This document shows, piece by piece, positions 7,607-12,499 of a DNA stretch of 12,499 bases. A model generated the notes under the pieces. It did not search any database, had not been told where the DNA came from, and saw only the letters and a list, made by a program, of their open reading frames with translations. This stretch comes from Kangiella sp. (GTDB lineage Bacteria; Pseudomonadota; Gammaproteobacteria; Enterobacterales; Kangiellaceae). The position numbers were made by a program, and so were the translations under genes. Where the stretch lies: NCBI GenBank assembly GCA_026195755.1, contig JAPHRL010000231.1, positions 1-12,499 of the forward strand. The letters run 5' to 3'. Every line of letters begins with the position of its first letter. Within the stretch, counting starts at the first letter, position 1.

Positions 7607-7641
7607 TGGTCGGAACATTAATTTAAACAACACACACAATA

Positions 7642-8202
7642 TTACCGATACAATGGCGCATCCGGCAAAAACACCTCACACACCAACATTCCATCGTTTT
7701 TATCTTTCTTTTTCCATAACGAGCGTCTTGCCCACAGTTTTGGCTGTTTCGATTTCACTAACAGGTTTTCATTAATTAAATAATGAATGGCGCTTTTATA
7801 GAGCGGGCTGGTTTCTTCCAGCTGGCACACCTGCAGAAACTGGCGTCTTAATTCTTCATCAGAAAAAAGGATACTTCCCAGTGGTTGATTGCCCAGTTTT
7901 TCAATTAAATGTTTGCTGGCAACTGGCATGGTAGTACGCGCATAAATCCACGGCTGTTGTGGGCCATATAACACCACTTCCCGAACCTGACAGTTTACAT
8001 CGCCCTCTGTATTTAGTGCTGCAGCTTCTTCTACGGTTAAAATTCCGTCACCTTCGCGTAGGACGTCAAGTTTTACCTGCTCCACGTTGCGCGACAGCTT
8101 TTCAGTTAAAGAACCAAACTCTGCGAGCCATTCGGCTACATGAAACGGAAGCTCCTTTATTGCTGTATCGTCCGCATTTTGCCAGTGATTAAAATTCATC
8201 AT
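7642..8202 (-). CDS. ubiC: Chorismate pyruvate-lyase UbiC
   Basis: This 186-residue cytosolic enzyme would split chorismate into pyruvate and 4-hydroxybenzoate, the first committed step of ubiquinone synthesis and the supplier of UbiA. Conserved elements are VREVVLYGPQQPW (residues 72-84) with the active-site arginine R74, YARTTMP (87-93) with R89, QPLGSILF (106-113), WARRSLW (157-163) and the C-terminal VCEVFLP (174-180) with E176, aligned by eye to E. coli R76, R91 and E155. It is about 20 residues longer than E. coli UbiC (165), the extra sequence lying mainly between the QPLGSILF block and WARRS. Two adjacent ATG codons (8202, 8199) could start it and no strong ribosome site is seen. It lies 61 bases after the end of oxyR on the same strand, with no obvious terminator between them. 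Confidence 0.93.
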   Translation of the reverse strand: MMNFNHWQNADDTAIKELPFHVAEWLAEFGSLTEKLSRNVEQVKLDVLREGDGILTVEEAAALNTEGDVNCQVREVVLYGPQQPWIYARTTMPVASKHLIEKLGNQPLGSILFSDEELRRQFLQVCQLEETSPLYKSAIHYLINENLLVKSKQPKLWARRSLWKKKDKNDGMLVCEVFLPDAPLYR

Positions 8203-8263
8203 AAATATCAGGCTAAACTAAAGTGCGGTTATTGTACTGGATCTTAAACACATTACCCAAGTA

Positions 8264-9166
8264 CTAAGCCTTCTGCCCAGCCAAGGCGTCTCTGCAGACT
8301 TGCTTCAAGGCTTCAACGCTTGATAGACGAGTAAAGTTTGGGCGAATGATAAAAGCGATACGTCGATGTGGCCCCGGCTCTTTCAAATGCACTGCGGTTA
8401 ATGCTTTATTTTGTGAAATGAGCTGATCGAGTGCCATATCCGGAATTAATGTCGTTCCAAGCTTACCTAACACCATTTGGATCAGAGTATTCAAGCTGGT
8501 CGCGCCAAAGCCGTGTTCTGTCTGTTCTTTGCTTAATTTACAGGCATCCAGAATATGGTCTTTAAGGCAATGTCCTTCTTTGAGCAGCATCAGGTTGCTG
8601 TGCATCATCTCATCACTGGTGATTTCTTTTTGTTGGCTGTACTTATCGCCTTTTAGCGTCACCCAATAAAAATCTTCTTGCCAGAACTCCATGGTTAGCA
8701 AACCATCACAGGCATAGGGCAAGGCCAGGATTGCGGTGTCCAGCTCACCTTTTTGTACCTTTTCGACCAATACATGCGATTGCTCTTCGACAATGCGTAA
8801 TTCTGCGTTTGGATATCGTTGGTTCAAAACCGGGAACATCTTGGGCAGTAAATAAGGGGCAATGGTTGGGATAACGCCCACCGATAAGGGAAAGCTGAGT
8901 GGTTCTTTCAGGCTCGAGGATAAGTTCTGCAATGAATTGACCTGGGCAACGATCTCACGCGCTCGGTCTAATACCTCGCGTCCAATTGGCGTCACCAGCA
9001 CCTTTTTATTGTCTCGCTCAAAGATCTGCACTCCCAGCTGCTCTTCCAGCTGGCTAAGCGCCGTACTTAGCGCAGACTGGCTAACATGGCATTTATCAGC
9101 TGCCTTCTTGAAGTGTAAGGTTTCTTCGGCTGCCAGAGCATAAGTGAGCTGTTTGAATGAAAGCAT
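8264..9166 (-). CDS. oxyR: OxyR, LysR-type peroxide-sensing regulator
   Basis: From the ATG at 9166 the protein has 300 residues, close to E. coli OxyR (305). The N-terminal winged helix-turn-helix includes FKKAADKCHVSQSALSTAL (about 19-37), with family-typical CHVSQ. The effector domain has VIPTIAPYLLPKMFP (98-112). EGHCLKDHILDAC carries the two redox cysteines C200 and C209 with the OxyR spacing of nine, followed by FGATSLNTL (220-228). Keeping both cysteines points to a working thiol-disulfide peroxide sensor rather than a generic LysR protein. The ATG at 9166 is preferred over an in-frame TTG at 9199 because AGGGTG precedes it at normal spacing and the protein then begins where E. coli OxyR does. 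It is divergent from ahpC, the classic target. Confidence 0.93.
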   Translation of the reverse strand: MLSFKQLTYALAAEETLHFKKAADKCHVSQSALSTALSQLEEQLGVQIFERDNKKVLVTPIGREVLDRAREIVAQVNSLQNLSSSLKEPLSFPLSVGVIPTIAPYLLPKMFPVLNQRYPNAELRIVEEQSHVLVEKVQKGELDTAILALPYACDGLLTMEFWQEDFYWVTLKGDKYSQQKEITSDEMMHSNLMLLKEGHCLKDHILDACKLSKEQTEHGFGATSLNTLIQMVLGKLGTTLIPDMALDQLISQNKALTAVHLKEPGPHRRIAFIIRPNFTRLSSVEALKQVCRDALAGQKA

Positions 9167-9191
9167 GTGGAACACCCTAAAGTTCGCGACC

Positions 9192-9212
9192 ATGTTCAAT
9201 ATTTTAGAACAT
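9192..9212. promoter_or_regulatory. Perfect dyad between oxyR and ahpC, candidate OxyR site
   Basis: ATGTTC (9192-9197) and GAACAT (9207-9212) are separated by 9 bases and contain the T-N11-A arrangement (T9196, A9208) typical of LysR-type sites. It lies in the 141-base divergent region, inside the probable oxyR leader and just upstream of a candidate ahpC promoter. It does not match the four-part ATAG-N7-CTAT consensus of E. coli OxyR well, so the assignment rests on position and symmetry. Confidence 0.45.
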
Positions 9213-9214
9213 AA

Positions 9215-9243
9215 ACTTCAATATATCCAAATTTACTTATCAT
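9215..9243 (+). promoter_or_regulatory. Candidate ahpC promoter
   Basis: TATCAT (9238-9243) is a reasonable -10. The corresponding -35 position (9215-9220, ACTTCA) is poor, as expected of an activator-dependent promoter with a regulator bound immediately upstream. The transcript would have a leader of about 55-60 bases. A second possible -10, TATTAA at 9281-9286, would leave almost no leader and is less likely. Confidence 0.3.
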
Positions 9244-9307
9244 CCGTGCATCGTTAAAGTAGTCCCCGAAGTCAATTACTTATTAATACTATTAGGAGAT
9301 CTTAACT

Positions 9308-9871
9308 ATGGCACTAATTAACACTGAAATTAAACCATTTAAAGCAACAGCCTTTAAAAACGGTGAATTTGTTGAAGTTTCTAACAAAGACATCGAAGGC
9401 AAGTGGGCAGTATTTTTCTTCTACCCAGCTGACTTTACTTTCGTATGTCCTACCGAGCTTGGTGACCTTGCTGATCACTACGCAGAGCTTCAAAGCCGTG
9501 GCGTAGAAGTTTTCTCAGTATCTACTGACACTCATTTCACGCACAAAGCATGGCACGAAACTTCAGACACTATTGGCAAAATCAACTATGCCATGATCGG
9601 TGACCCGACTGGAGAAATTACTCGTAACTTCGACGTTATGCGTGAAGGACAAGGTCTTGCAGACCGCGGTACTTTCGTTGTTGACCCAGATGGCGTCATC
9701 CAGGTTATGGAAATCACTGCTGAAGGTGTTGGCCGTGACGCTGAAGAGTTGGTTCGTAAAATTAAAGCCGCTCAATACGTACGCAACAACCCAGGTCAAG
9801 TTTGCCCAGCAGCTTGGAAAGAAGGCGAAGAAACTCTTGCTCCTTCATTAGACCTGGTAGGCAAAATCTAA
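9308..9871 (+). CDS. ahpC: Alkyl hydroperoxide reductase AhpC (2-Cys peroxiredoxin)
   Basis: This 187-residue cytosolic peroxidase would reduce hydrogen peroxide and organic hydroperoxides. The peroxidatic cysteine is C47 in DFTFVCPTE (42-50) and the resolving cysteine is C166 in NNPGQVCPAAW (160-170), at the same positions as in E. coli AhpC (187 residues). The phrases STDTHFTHKAWHE (72-84) and GDPTGEITRNFDV (98-110) are also family-typical. A strong AGGAG (9294-9298) sits 9 bases before the ATG, consistent with high expression. The oxidised protein is recycled by AhpF, encoded 134 bases downstream. Divergent oxyR and the dyad between them point to peroxide induction. Confidence 0.98.
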   Translation: MALINTEIKPFKATAFKNGEFVEVSNKDIEGKWAVFFFYPADFTFVCPTELGDLADHYAELQSRGVEVFSVSTDTHFTHKAWHETSDTIGKINYAMIGDPTGEITRNFDVMREGQGLADRGTFVVDPDGVIQVMEITAEGVGRDAEELVRKIKAAQYVRNNPGQVCPAAWKEGEETLAPSLDLVGKI

Positions 9872-9887
9872 TTTGCATAAGACCCTT

Positions 9888-9919
9888 GGCTGGCTTCGGC
9901 CAGCCAGCTCTCCGGAGCT
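9888..9919 (+). terminator. Tandem hairpins after ahpC (possible attenuator or stabiliser)
   Basis: GGCTGGC-TTCG-GCCAGCC (9888-9905) is a perfect 7-base stem with a UUCG tetraloop. It is directly followed by AGCTC-TCCG-GAGCT (9906-9919). A real T-run is lacking, so full rho-independent termination is doubtful. It more likely lowers read-through into ahpF or protects the 3' end of ahpC mRNA from exonucleases. Confidence 0.5.
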
Positions 9920-9932
9920 TGAGCATTTTCCT

Positions 9933-9964
9933 CCCAGCATTTTATCTATAGAGCTGATGCTGGG
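9933..9964 (+). promoter_or_regulatory. 8-base dyad upstream of ahpF
   Basis: CCCAGCAT (9933-9940) is perfectly complementary to ATGCTGGG (9957-9964) across a 16-base loop. It lies 42 bases before the ahpF start and is separate from the ahpC hairpins, so it could be an mRNA leader hairpin or a protein-binding dyad. No promoter motif is clear here. Confidence 0.35.
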
Positions 9965-10005
9965 TGGAAAATATCCAACCAACGCAAGACAAAGGTGTAA
10001 TCCCA

Positions 10006-11616
10006 ATGTTGAATAATCAAATTTTAGAAGCCTTAAAAGGCTATACCGCCAAGATGCAAAAGACGGTGACTTTCGTTTTGCAAACCGGTGAGCACTCAAA
10101 ACGAAACGAACTTAAAGAATTCTTAACCAGCTTTGTCAGCGTTAGCGACAAGCTGCAACTTGAAGAACGTGACCTGTCAGGTCAGGTGCGCAGTCCGATC
10201 AGCTTTATTCTCGAGGCGGATGGCAAGGATACAGGTATCCGTTTCTCAGGTATTCCATCTGGTCATGAGTTCAACTCATTAGTACTGGCGGTATTACAGG
10301 CAGCCGGTAGCCCTATAAATCTGGATGAGTCTTTGAAGAAAATGGTCGCCAATGTACAGCAACCGATGAAGTTCGAAGTTTTCATCAGCTTAAGCTGTCA
10401 CAACTGTCCCGACGTGGTACAGGCCCTCAATCAGTTTGCCCTGTTAAACCCTAACATTGAGGCAGAGATGATTGACGGTGGCTTGTTTCAGGACATGGTC
10501 AAAGAGCGCGACATTCAAGGCGTACCCAGCGTTTACCTGAATGGCGAATTATTCGCTAACGGTAAAGTCACGGCAGCCGAACTGATTGATAAGTTACTGG
10601 AAAAAGATCCCAGCATTGCCAAGGCAGGTGCTGGCGAAAAAATGCCATTGCAGGATGTGGTTGTTATCGGCGGTGGCCCGGCAGGCGTTGGCTCAGCTAT
10701 TTACAGCGCCCGTAAAGGTCTTAAAGTCACCTTGATTGCCGACCGTATCGGTGGTCAAGTCAAAGACACCATGGGTATCGAGAACCTGATTTCAGTACCA
10801 AAAACCACTGGCCCAGAATTGTCCGGTGCTTTGCAGTCACACCTGAACGATTACGACGTAACGGTCAAAGAACATTTGCGCGTTACCAATATCGAACAAG
10901 GTGATATTAAAAGCGTGACTCTGTCATCTGGTGAAGTGATTGATAGTAAAACCTTAATTATTGCTACTGGCGCCAAATGGCGTGAACTGGGTATTCCCGG
11001 CGAGAAAGAAAACATTGGTAATGGCGTTGCCTACTGTCCGCACTGCGATGGACCTTTCTTCAAAGGTAAGGATGTTGCTGTAATCGGCGGTGGTAACTCA
11101 GGGATTGAAGCTGCCCTCGATTTGGCTGGTATTGTTAAGTCGGTAACCGTCTTTGAGTTTATGCCAGAACTAAAGGCGGACAAGGTGCTGGTGGATCAGG
11201 CAGAAGCCCGTGACAACATAACGATTCTGCGCAATGTCGCCACTAAAGAGATTCATGCCGAAAATGGCAAAGTATCTACGATTGAATATCAGGATCGAGC
11301 AACTGAAGCGAACCACAGTTTAAAACTGGATGGTGTTTTTGTACAGATTGGCTTAGTGCCCAACAGTCAGTTCCTGGGTGATGTGGTTGAACTGACACGT
11401 TTCGGTGAAGTGGTCATTAACGAGAAGTGCGAAACGTCACAACCCGGCATCTATGCCTGTGGAGATGTGACTACAGTACCGTACAAGCAGATCGTAGTAG
11501 CCATGGGTGAAGGTGCTAAAGCATCACTGGCATCCTTTGAATACCTGCTGGCTAATTCATCGAAGCTTGAAACCATGTATCAGGATCATCAAACAAGCCA
11601 GTCAGCAGCAGCATAA
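10006..11616 (+). CDS. ahpF: Alkyl hydroperoxide reductase subunit F (NADH:peroxiredoxin reductase)
   Basis: This flavoprotein of 536 residues would move electrons from NADH through FAD and two disulfide centres to AhpC. It has the N-terminal double-thioredoxin domain with CHNC (residues 131-134), an FAD-binding GGGPAG (222-227), the thioredoxin-reductase-like redox motif CPHC (344-347), an NAD-binding GGGNSG (361-366) and the final FAD motif YACGD (483-487). The frame is open from an ATG at 9964, but the ATG at 10006 is chosen: AAAGGTG lies 8 bases before it, and translation then begins MLNNQILEAL, in line with the E. coli start. Against E. coli AhpF (521 residues) there is a short extra C-terminal tail (about 517-536, polar and ending SAAA). 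It shares an operon-like arrangement with ahpC. Confidence 0.98.
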   Translation: MLNNQILEALKGYTAKMQKTVTFVLQTGEHSKRNELKEFLTSFVSVSDKLQLEERDLSGQVRSPISFILEADGKDTGIRFSGIPSGHEFNSLVLAVLQAAGSPINLDESLKKMVANVQQPMKFEVFISLSCHNCPDVVQALNQFALLNPNIEAEMIDGGLFQDMVKERDIQGVPSVYLNGELFANGKVTAAELIDKLLEKDPSIAKAGAGEKMPLQDVVVIGGGPAGVGSAIYSARKGLKVTLIADRIGGQVKDTMGIENLISVPKTTGPELSGALQSHLNDYDVTVKEHLRVTNIEQGDIKSVTLSSGEVIDSKTLIIATGAKWRELGIPGEKENIGNGVAYCPHCDGPFFKGKDVAVIGGGNSGIEAALDLAGIVKSVTVFEFMPELKADKVLVDQAEARDNITILRNVATKEIHAENGKVSTIEYQDRATEANHSLKLDGVFVQIGLVPNSQFLGDVVELTRFGEVVINEKCETSQPGIYACGDVTTVPYKQIVVAMGEGAKASLASFEYLLANSSKLETMYQDHQTSQSAAA

Positions 11617-11641
11617 ATAATCATCTTGTTTAGTTAGTCAT

Positions 11642-11672
11642 GGCGGGCCAAAGTGCCCGCCCTTTTTTTTTT
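11642..11672 (+). terminator. Rho-independent terminator of ahpF
   Basis: GGCGGGC (11642-11648) pairs perfectly with GCCCGCC (11655-11661) across a 6-base loop and is followed by ten Ts (11663-11672). It starts 26 bases after the ahpF stop. Confidence 0.93.
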
Positions 11673-11686
11673 CATTTTTCTGCTAG

Positions 11687-11713
11687 GGGCAGACCAATGT
11701 GTCTGCCCTTTTT
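11687..11713 (+). terminator. Second hairpin with T-run; possibly a dispersed repeat acting as terminator
   Basis: GGGCAGAC (11687-11694) pairs with GTCTGCCC (11701-11708) across CAATGT, followed by five Ts. It would back up the ahpF terminator. Its left arm with the preceding G, GGGGCAGAC, recurs on the minus strand at 7383-7391, so it may be a copy of a small repeat family. Confidence 0.65.
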
Positions 11714-11815
11714 AATTCTAGTTTATTCGTACGGACAAGTCATGAGTTGACCCTACAATCCCAATTGCAATCCTAGCTCCAGCATGGCTTAATAGCTATT
11801 ATCAAGGAGGTCTTT

Positions 11816-12049
11816 ATGTCACTAGTAGTTGCAGAAACCTATCCCAACACCATGCAGGCGCACATCGCCCGCGGTCTTCTTGAATCCCACGGTATTAACG
11901 CCACCATCCTGCATGAACACACACACAGCACCTACTCATTTGCACTGGGTGAAGTACCGCTGATGGTCGACGAAGAGAACTATATTCGAGCGAAAGAAAT
12001 ATTGAATGAAGAGTTGCCGCCAGATCCTATAGAGAGTTTTTCAGCTTAA
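11816..12049 (+). CDS. Small DUF2007-type protein (putative signal transducing family)
   Basis: This 77-residue soluble protein resembles the DUF2007 family: an N-terminal strand VVAETYPNTMQAHIARGLLESHGINATIL (residues 4-32), then PLMVDEENYIRAKEIL (48-63), an alternating pattern expected of a small ferredoxin-like alpha/beta fold. There is no signal peptide, membrane segment or cysteine. A very strong AAGGAGG (11804-11810) lies 5 bases before the ATG, showing that it is a real gene. A weak promoter, TTGCAA (11765-11770) with TAATAG (11790-11795), may serve it. It stands alone between the ahpF terminators and the convergent glpE, whose stop is 10 bases away. The function of the family is not established. 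Confidence 0.8.
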   Translation: MSLVVAETYPNTMQAHIARGLLESHGINATILHEHTHSTYSFALGEVPLMVDEENYIRAKEILNEELPPDPIESFSA

Positions 12050-12059
12050 CGTAAAAGTG

Positions 12060-12374
12060 TTAGCGTTCAACCGGGTTATTCAGCTTCCACAACTCAAAAC
12101 CACCATCCATACTGTAGACTTCTTCAAAACCTTGTCCTGCAAAATACTGAGCAGCAGGTTGACTGCTGTTGCCGTGATAACAGATGACCACTAATGGCTT
12201 GTCTTTATCTGATTCCTGAATAAACTCGGCAGCATTCTGATTGTTTATATTCTTTGCATTGGGCATATGCCCAGCTGCATAAGATTGTGGATCACGAATA
12301 TCAGCCAGCAGAACTTCTTGATTTTCCATCAGCTCTTTTGTCTGTTCAATGCTGATTCTTTTAAACATACTCAT
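12060..12374 (-). CDS. glpE: Thiosulfate sulfurtransferase GlpE (single-domain rhodanese)
   Basis: This 104-residue cytosolic rhodanese would transfer sulfane sulfur from thiosulfate to cyanide or other thiol acceptors. The catalytic cysteine is C65 in the loop CYHGNSS (65-71), identical to the E. coli GlpE loop and position. DIRDPQSYAAGHMPNA (25-40) and YSMDGGFELW (87-96) are the other family signatures. Length is close to E. coli GlpE (108). The ATG at 12374 follows the stop of the upstream rhomboid gene by 3 bases, so the two should be co-transcribed and coupled; AAAGG near the end of that gene is the likely ribosome site. An in-frame ATG two codons later (12368) is the alternative start. 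The physiological acceptor is unknown. Confidence 0.95.
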   Translation of the reverse strand: MSMFKRISIEQTKELMENQEVLLADIRDPQSYAAGHMPNAKNINNQNAAEFIQESDKDKPLVVICYHGNSSQPAAQYFAGQGFEEVYSMDGGFELWKLNNPVER

Positions 12375-12377
12375 TTC

Positions 12378-12499
12378 TTAAAAACCTTTAGTTTTCGCTG
12401 TGATATAGCCTAACAGGCCGCCACTGAGCAGACCGATTAAGTGAGCGGCATTGGCAATGTTGCCGAGCAGTCCGGTAAAGCCTAAGACTAACCACAACA
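12378..12499 (-). CDS. glpG: Rhomboid-family intramembrane serine protease, C-terminal end only
   Basis: The last 40 codons of a minus-strand gene enter from the right edge and end in TAA (12378-12380). The visible part, LWLVLGFTGLLGNIANAAHL followed by IGLLSGGLLGYITAKTKGF, is a hydrophobic pair of segments. The motif AAHLIGLLSGG matches the last catalytic helix of rhomboids, where the histidine forms the Ser-His dyad. E. coli GlpG has the equivalent NGAHIAGLAVG. Together with glpE immediately downstream this supports glpG. The serine motif (GxSG) is outside the window, so activity cannot be judged. Confidence 0.8.
   Translation of the reverse strand, partial: LWLVLGFTGLLGNIANAAHLIGLLSGGLLGYITAKTKGF

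Larger units (their letters stand above)
7189..7641. other. Gene-free 453-base spacer between ubiC and ubiA, rich in inverted repeats
   Basis: No convincing gene is present: open frames are short, lack ribosome sites or run into ubiC on the opposite strand. The spacer holds three separate repeat structures, listed individually (7226-7293, 7361-7409, 7441-7606), plus a small dyad CCATT-CCA-AATGG at 7309-7321 and a perfect palindrome GGGTATACCC at 7395-7404. ubiC and ubiA are commonly adjacent in gammaproteobacteria, so the spacing suggests one or more insertions of repeat elements. Any ubiA promoter would lie in 7189-7225 (AT-rich), but no clear -35/-10 pair is seen. Confidence 0.7.

Noticed and set aside
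7494..7775. Open frame of 93 codons on the plus strand in the ubiC-ubiA spacer
   Set aside because: It starts within the structured repeat, has no ribosome site, resembles no known protein and its second half is antisense to ubiC.
9199..9199. TTG start giving an OxyR 11 residues longer
   Set aside because: No ribosome site precedes it, the extra residues do not resemble the OxyR N-terminus, and they would overlap the candidate operator dyad.
9964..10005. Upstream ATG extending AhpF by 14 residues
   Set aside because: It begins inside the dyad arm with no ribosome site, while the ATG at 10006 has AAAGGTG at good spacing and matches the family start.
1..12499. CRISPR array, prophage, integrase or transposase
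   Set aside because: No regularly spaced direct repeats and no coding region of these classes were seen; the only mobile-like signals are the small palindromic repeats listed.

Overview
The window looks like chromosomal DNA of a gammaproteobacterium with moderate, slightly AT-leaning composition. The evidence is a full-length PlsB of the enterobacterial type converging on UbiA, with UbiC nearby, an OxyR that keeps both redox cysteines next to ahpC-ahpF, and a glpG-glpE pair. The species cannot be fixed from sequence alone; a marine, Kangiella-like gammaproteobacterium is a guess. No phage, integrase, transposase, CRISPR array, tRNA or rRNA was seen.

Layout. At the left edge, a VanZ-family membrane protein (minus strand, cut by the window edge) diverges from a two-gene unit. 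That unit is an AMP-forming acyl-CoA ligase followed, with a 4-base ATGA overlap, by a PLP-dependent decarboxylase. Both closely resemble the pair that accompanies exosortase A / PEP-CTERM and exopolysaccharide clusters, so the window probably clips the end of such a cluster. The exosortase and an acyl carrier protein are not in view. Only 24 bases later comes plsB, the glycerol-3-phosphate acyltransferase that starts phospholipid synthesis. plsB and ubiA converge and their coding regions overlap by 45 bases.

Ubiquinone block. ubiA and ubiC lie on the minus strand, ubiC upstream. Unlike a compact ubiCA operon, they are separated by 453 bases without a gene. This gap is full of inverted repeats: a REP-like inverted pair, a GGATGGGG/CCCCATCC hairpin, and a roughly 165-base region whose nested complementary arms fold on paper into a three-way junction with flanking hairpins. 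It is the most unusual stretch of the window and may be a structured RNA or a MITE-like repeat.

Peroxide defence block. oxyR (minus) diverges from ahpC (plus) across 141 bases holding a perfect ATGTTC-N9-GAACAT dyad, a good OxyR-site candidate. ahpC is followed by hairpins and then ahpF, the flavoprotein that re-reduces AhpC. A strong rho-independent terminator follows ahpF. The right end has a small DUF2007-type protein converging on glpE (rhodanese), which lies 3 bases after the 3' end of a rhomboid protease gene (glpG).

How they work together: UbiC makes 4-hydroxybenzoate and UbiA prenylates it for respiratory quinone synthesis; PlsB feeds membrane lipid synthesis; OxyR senses peroxide and AhpC/AhpF remove it. 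The ligase/decarboxylase pair probably serves exosortase-linked surface polymer or protein sorting, by family association only.
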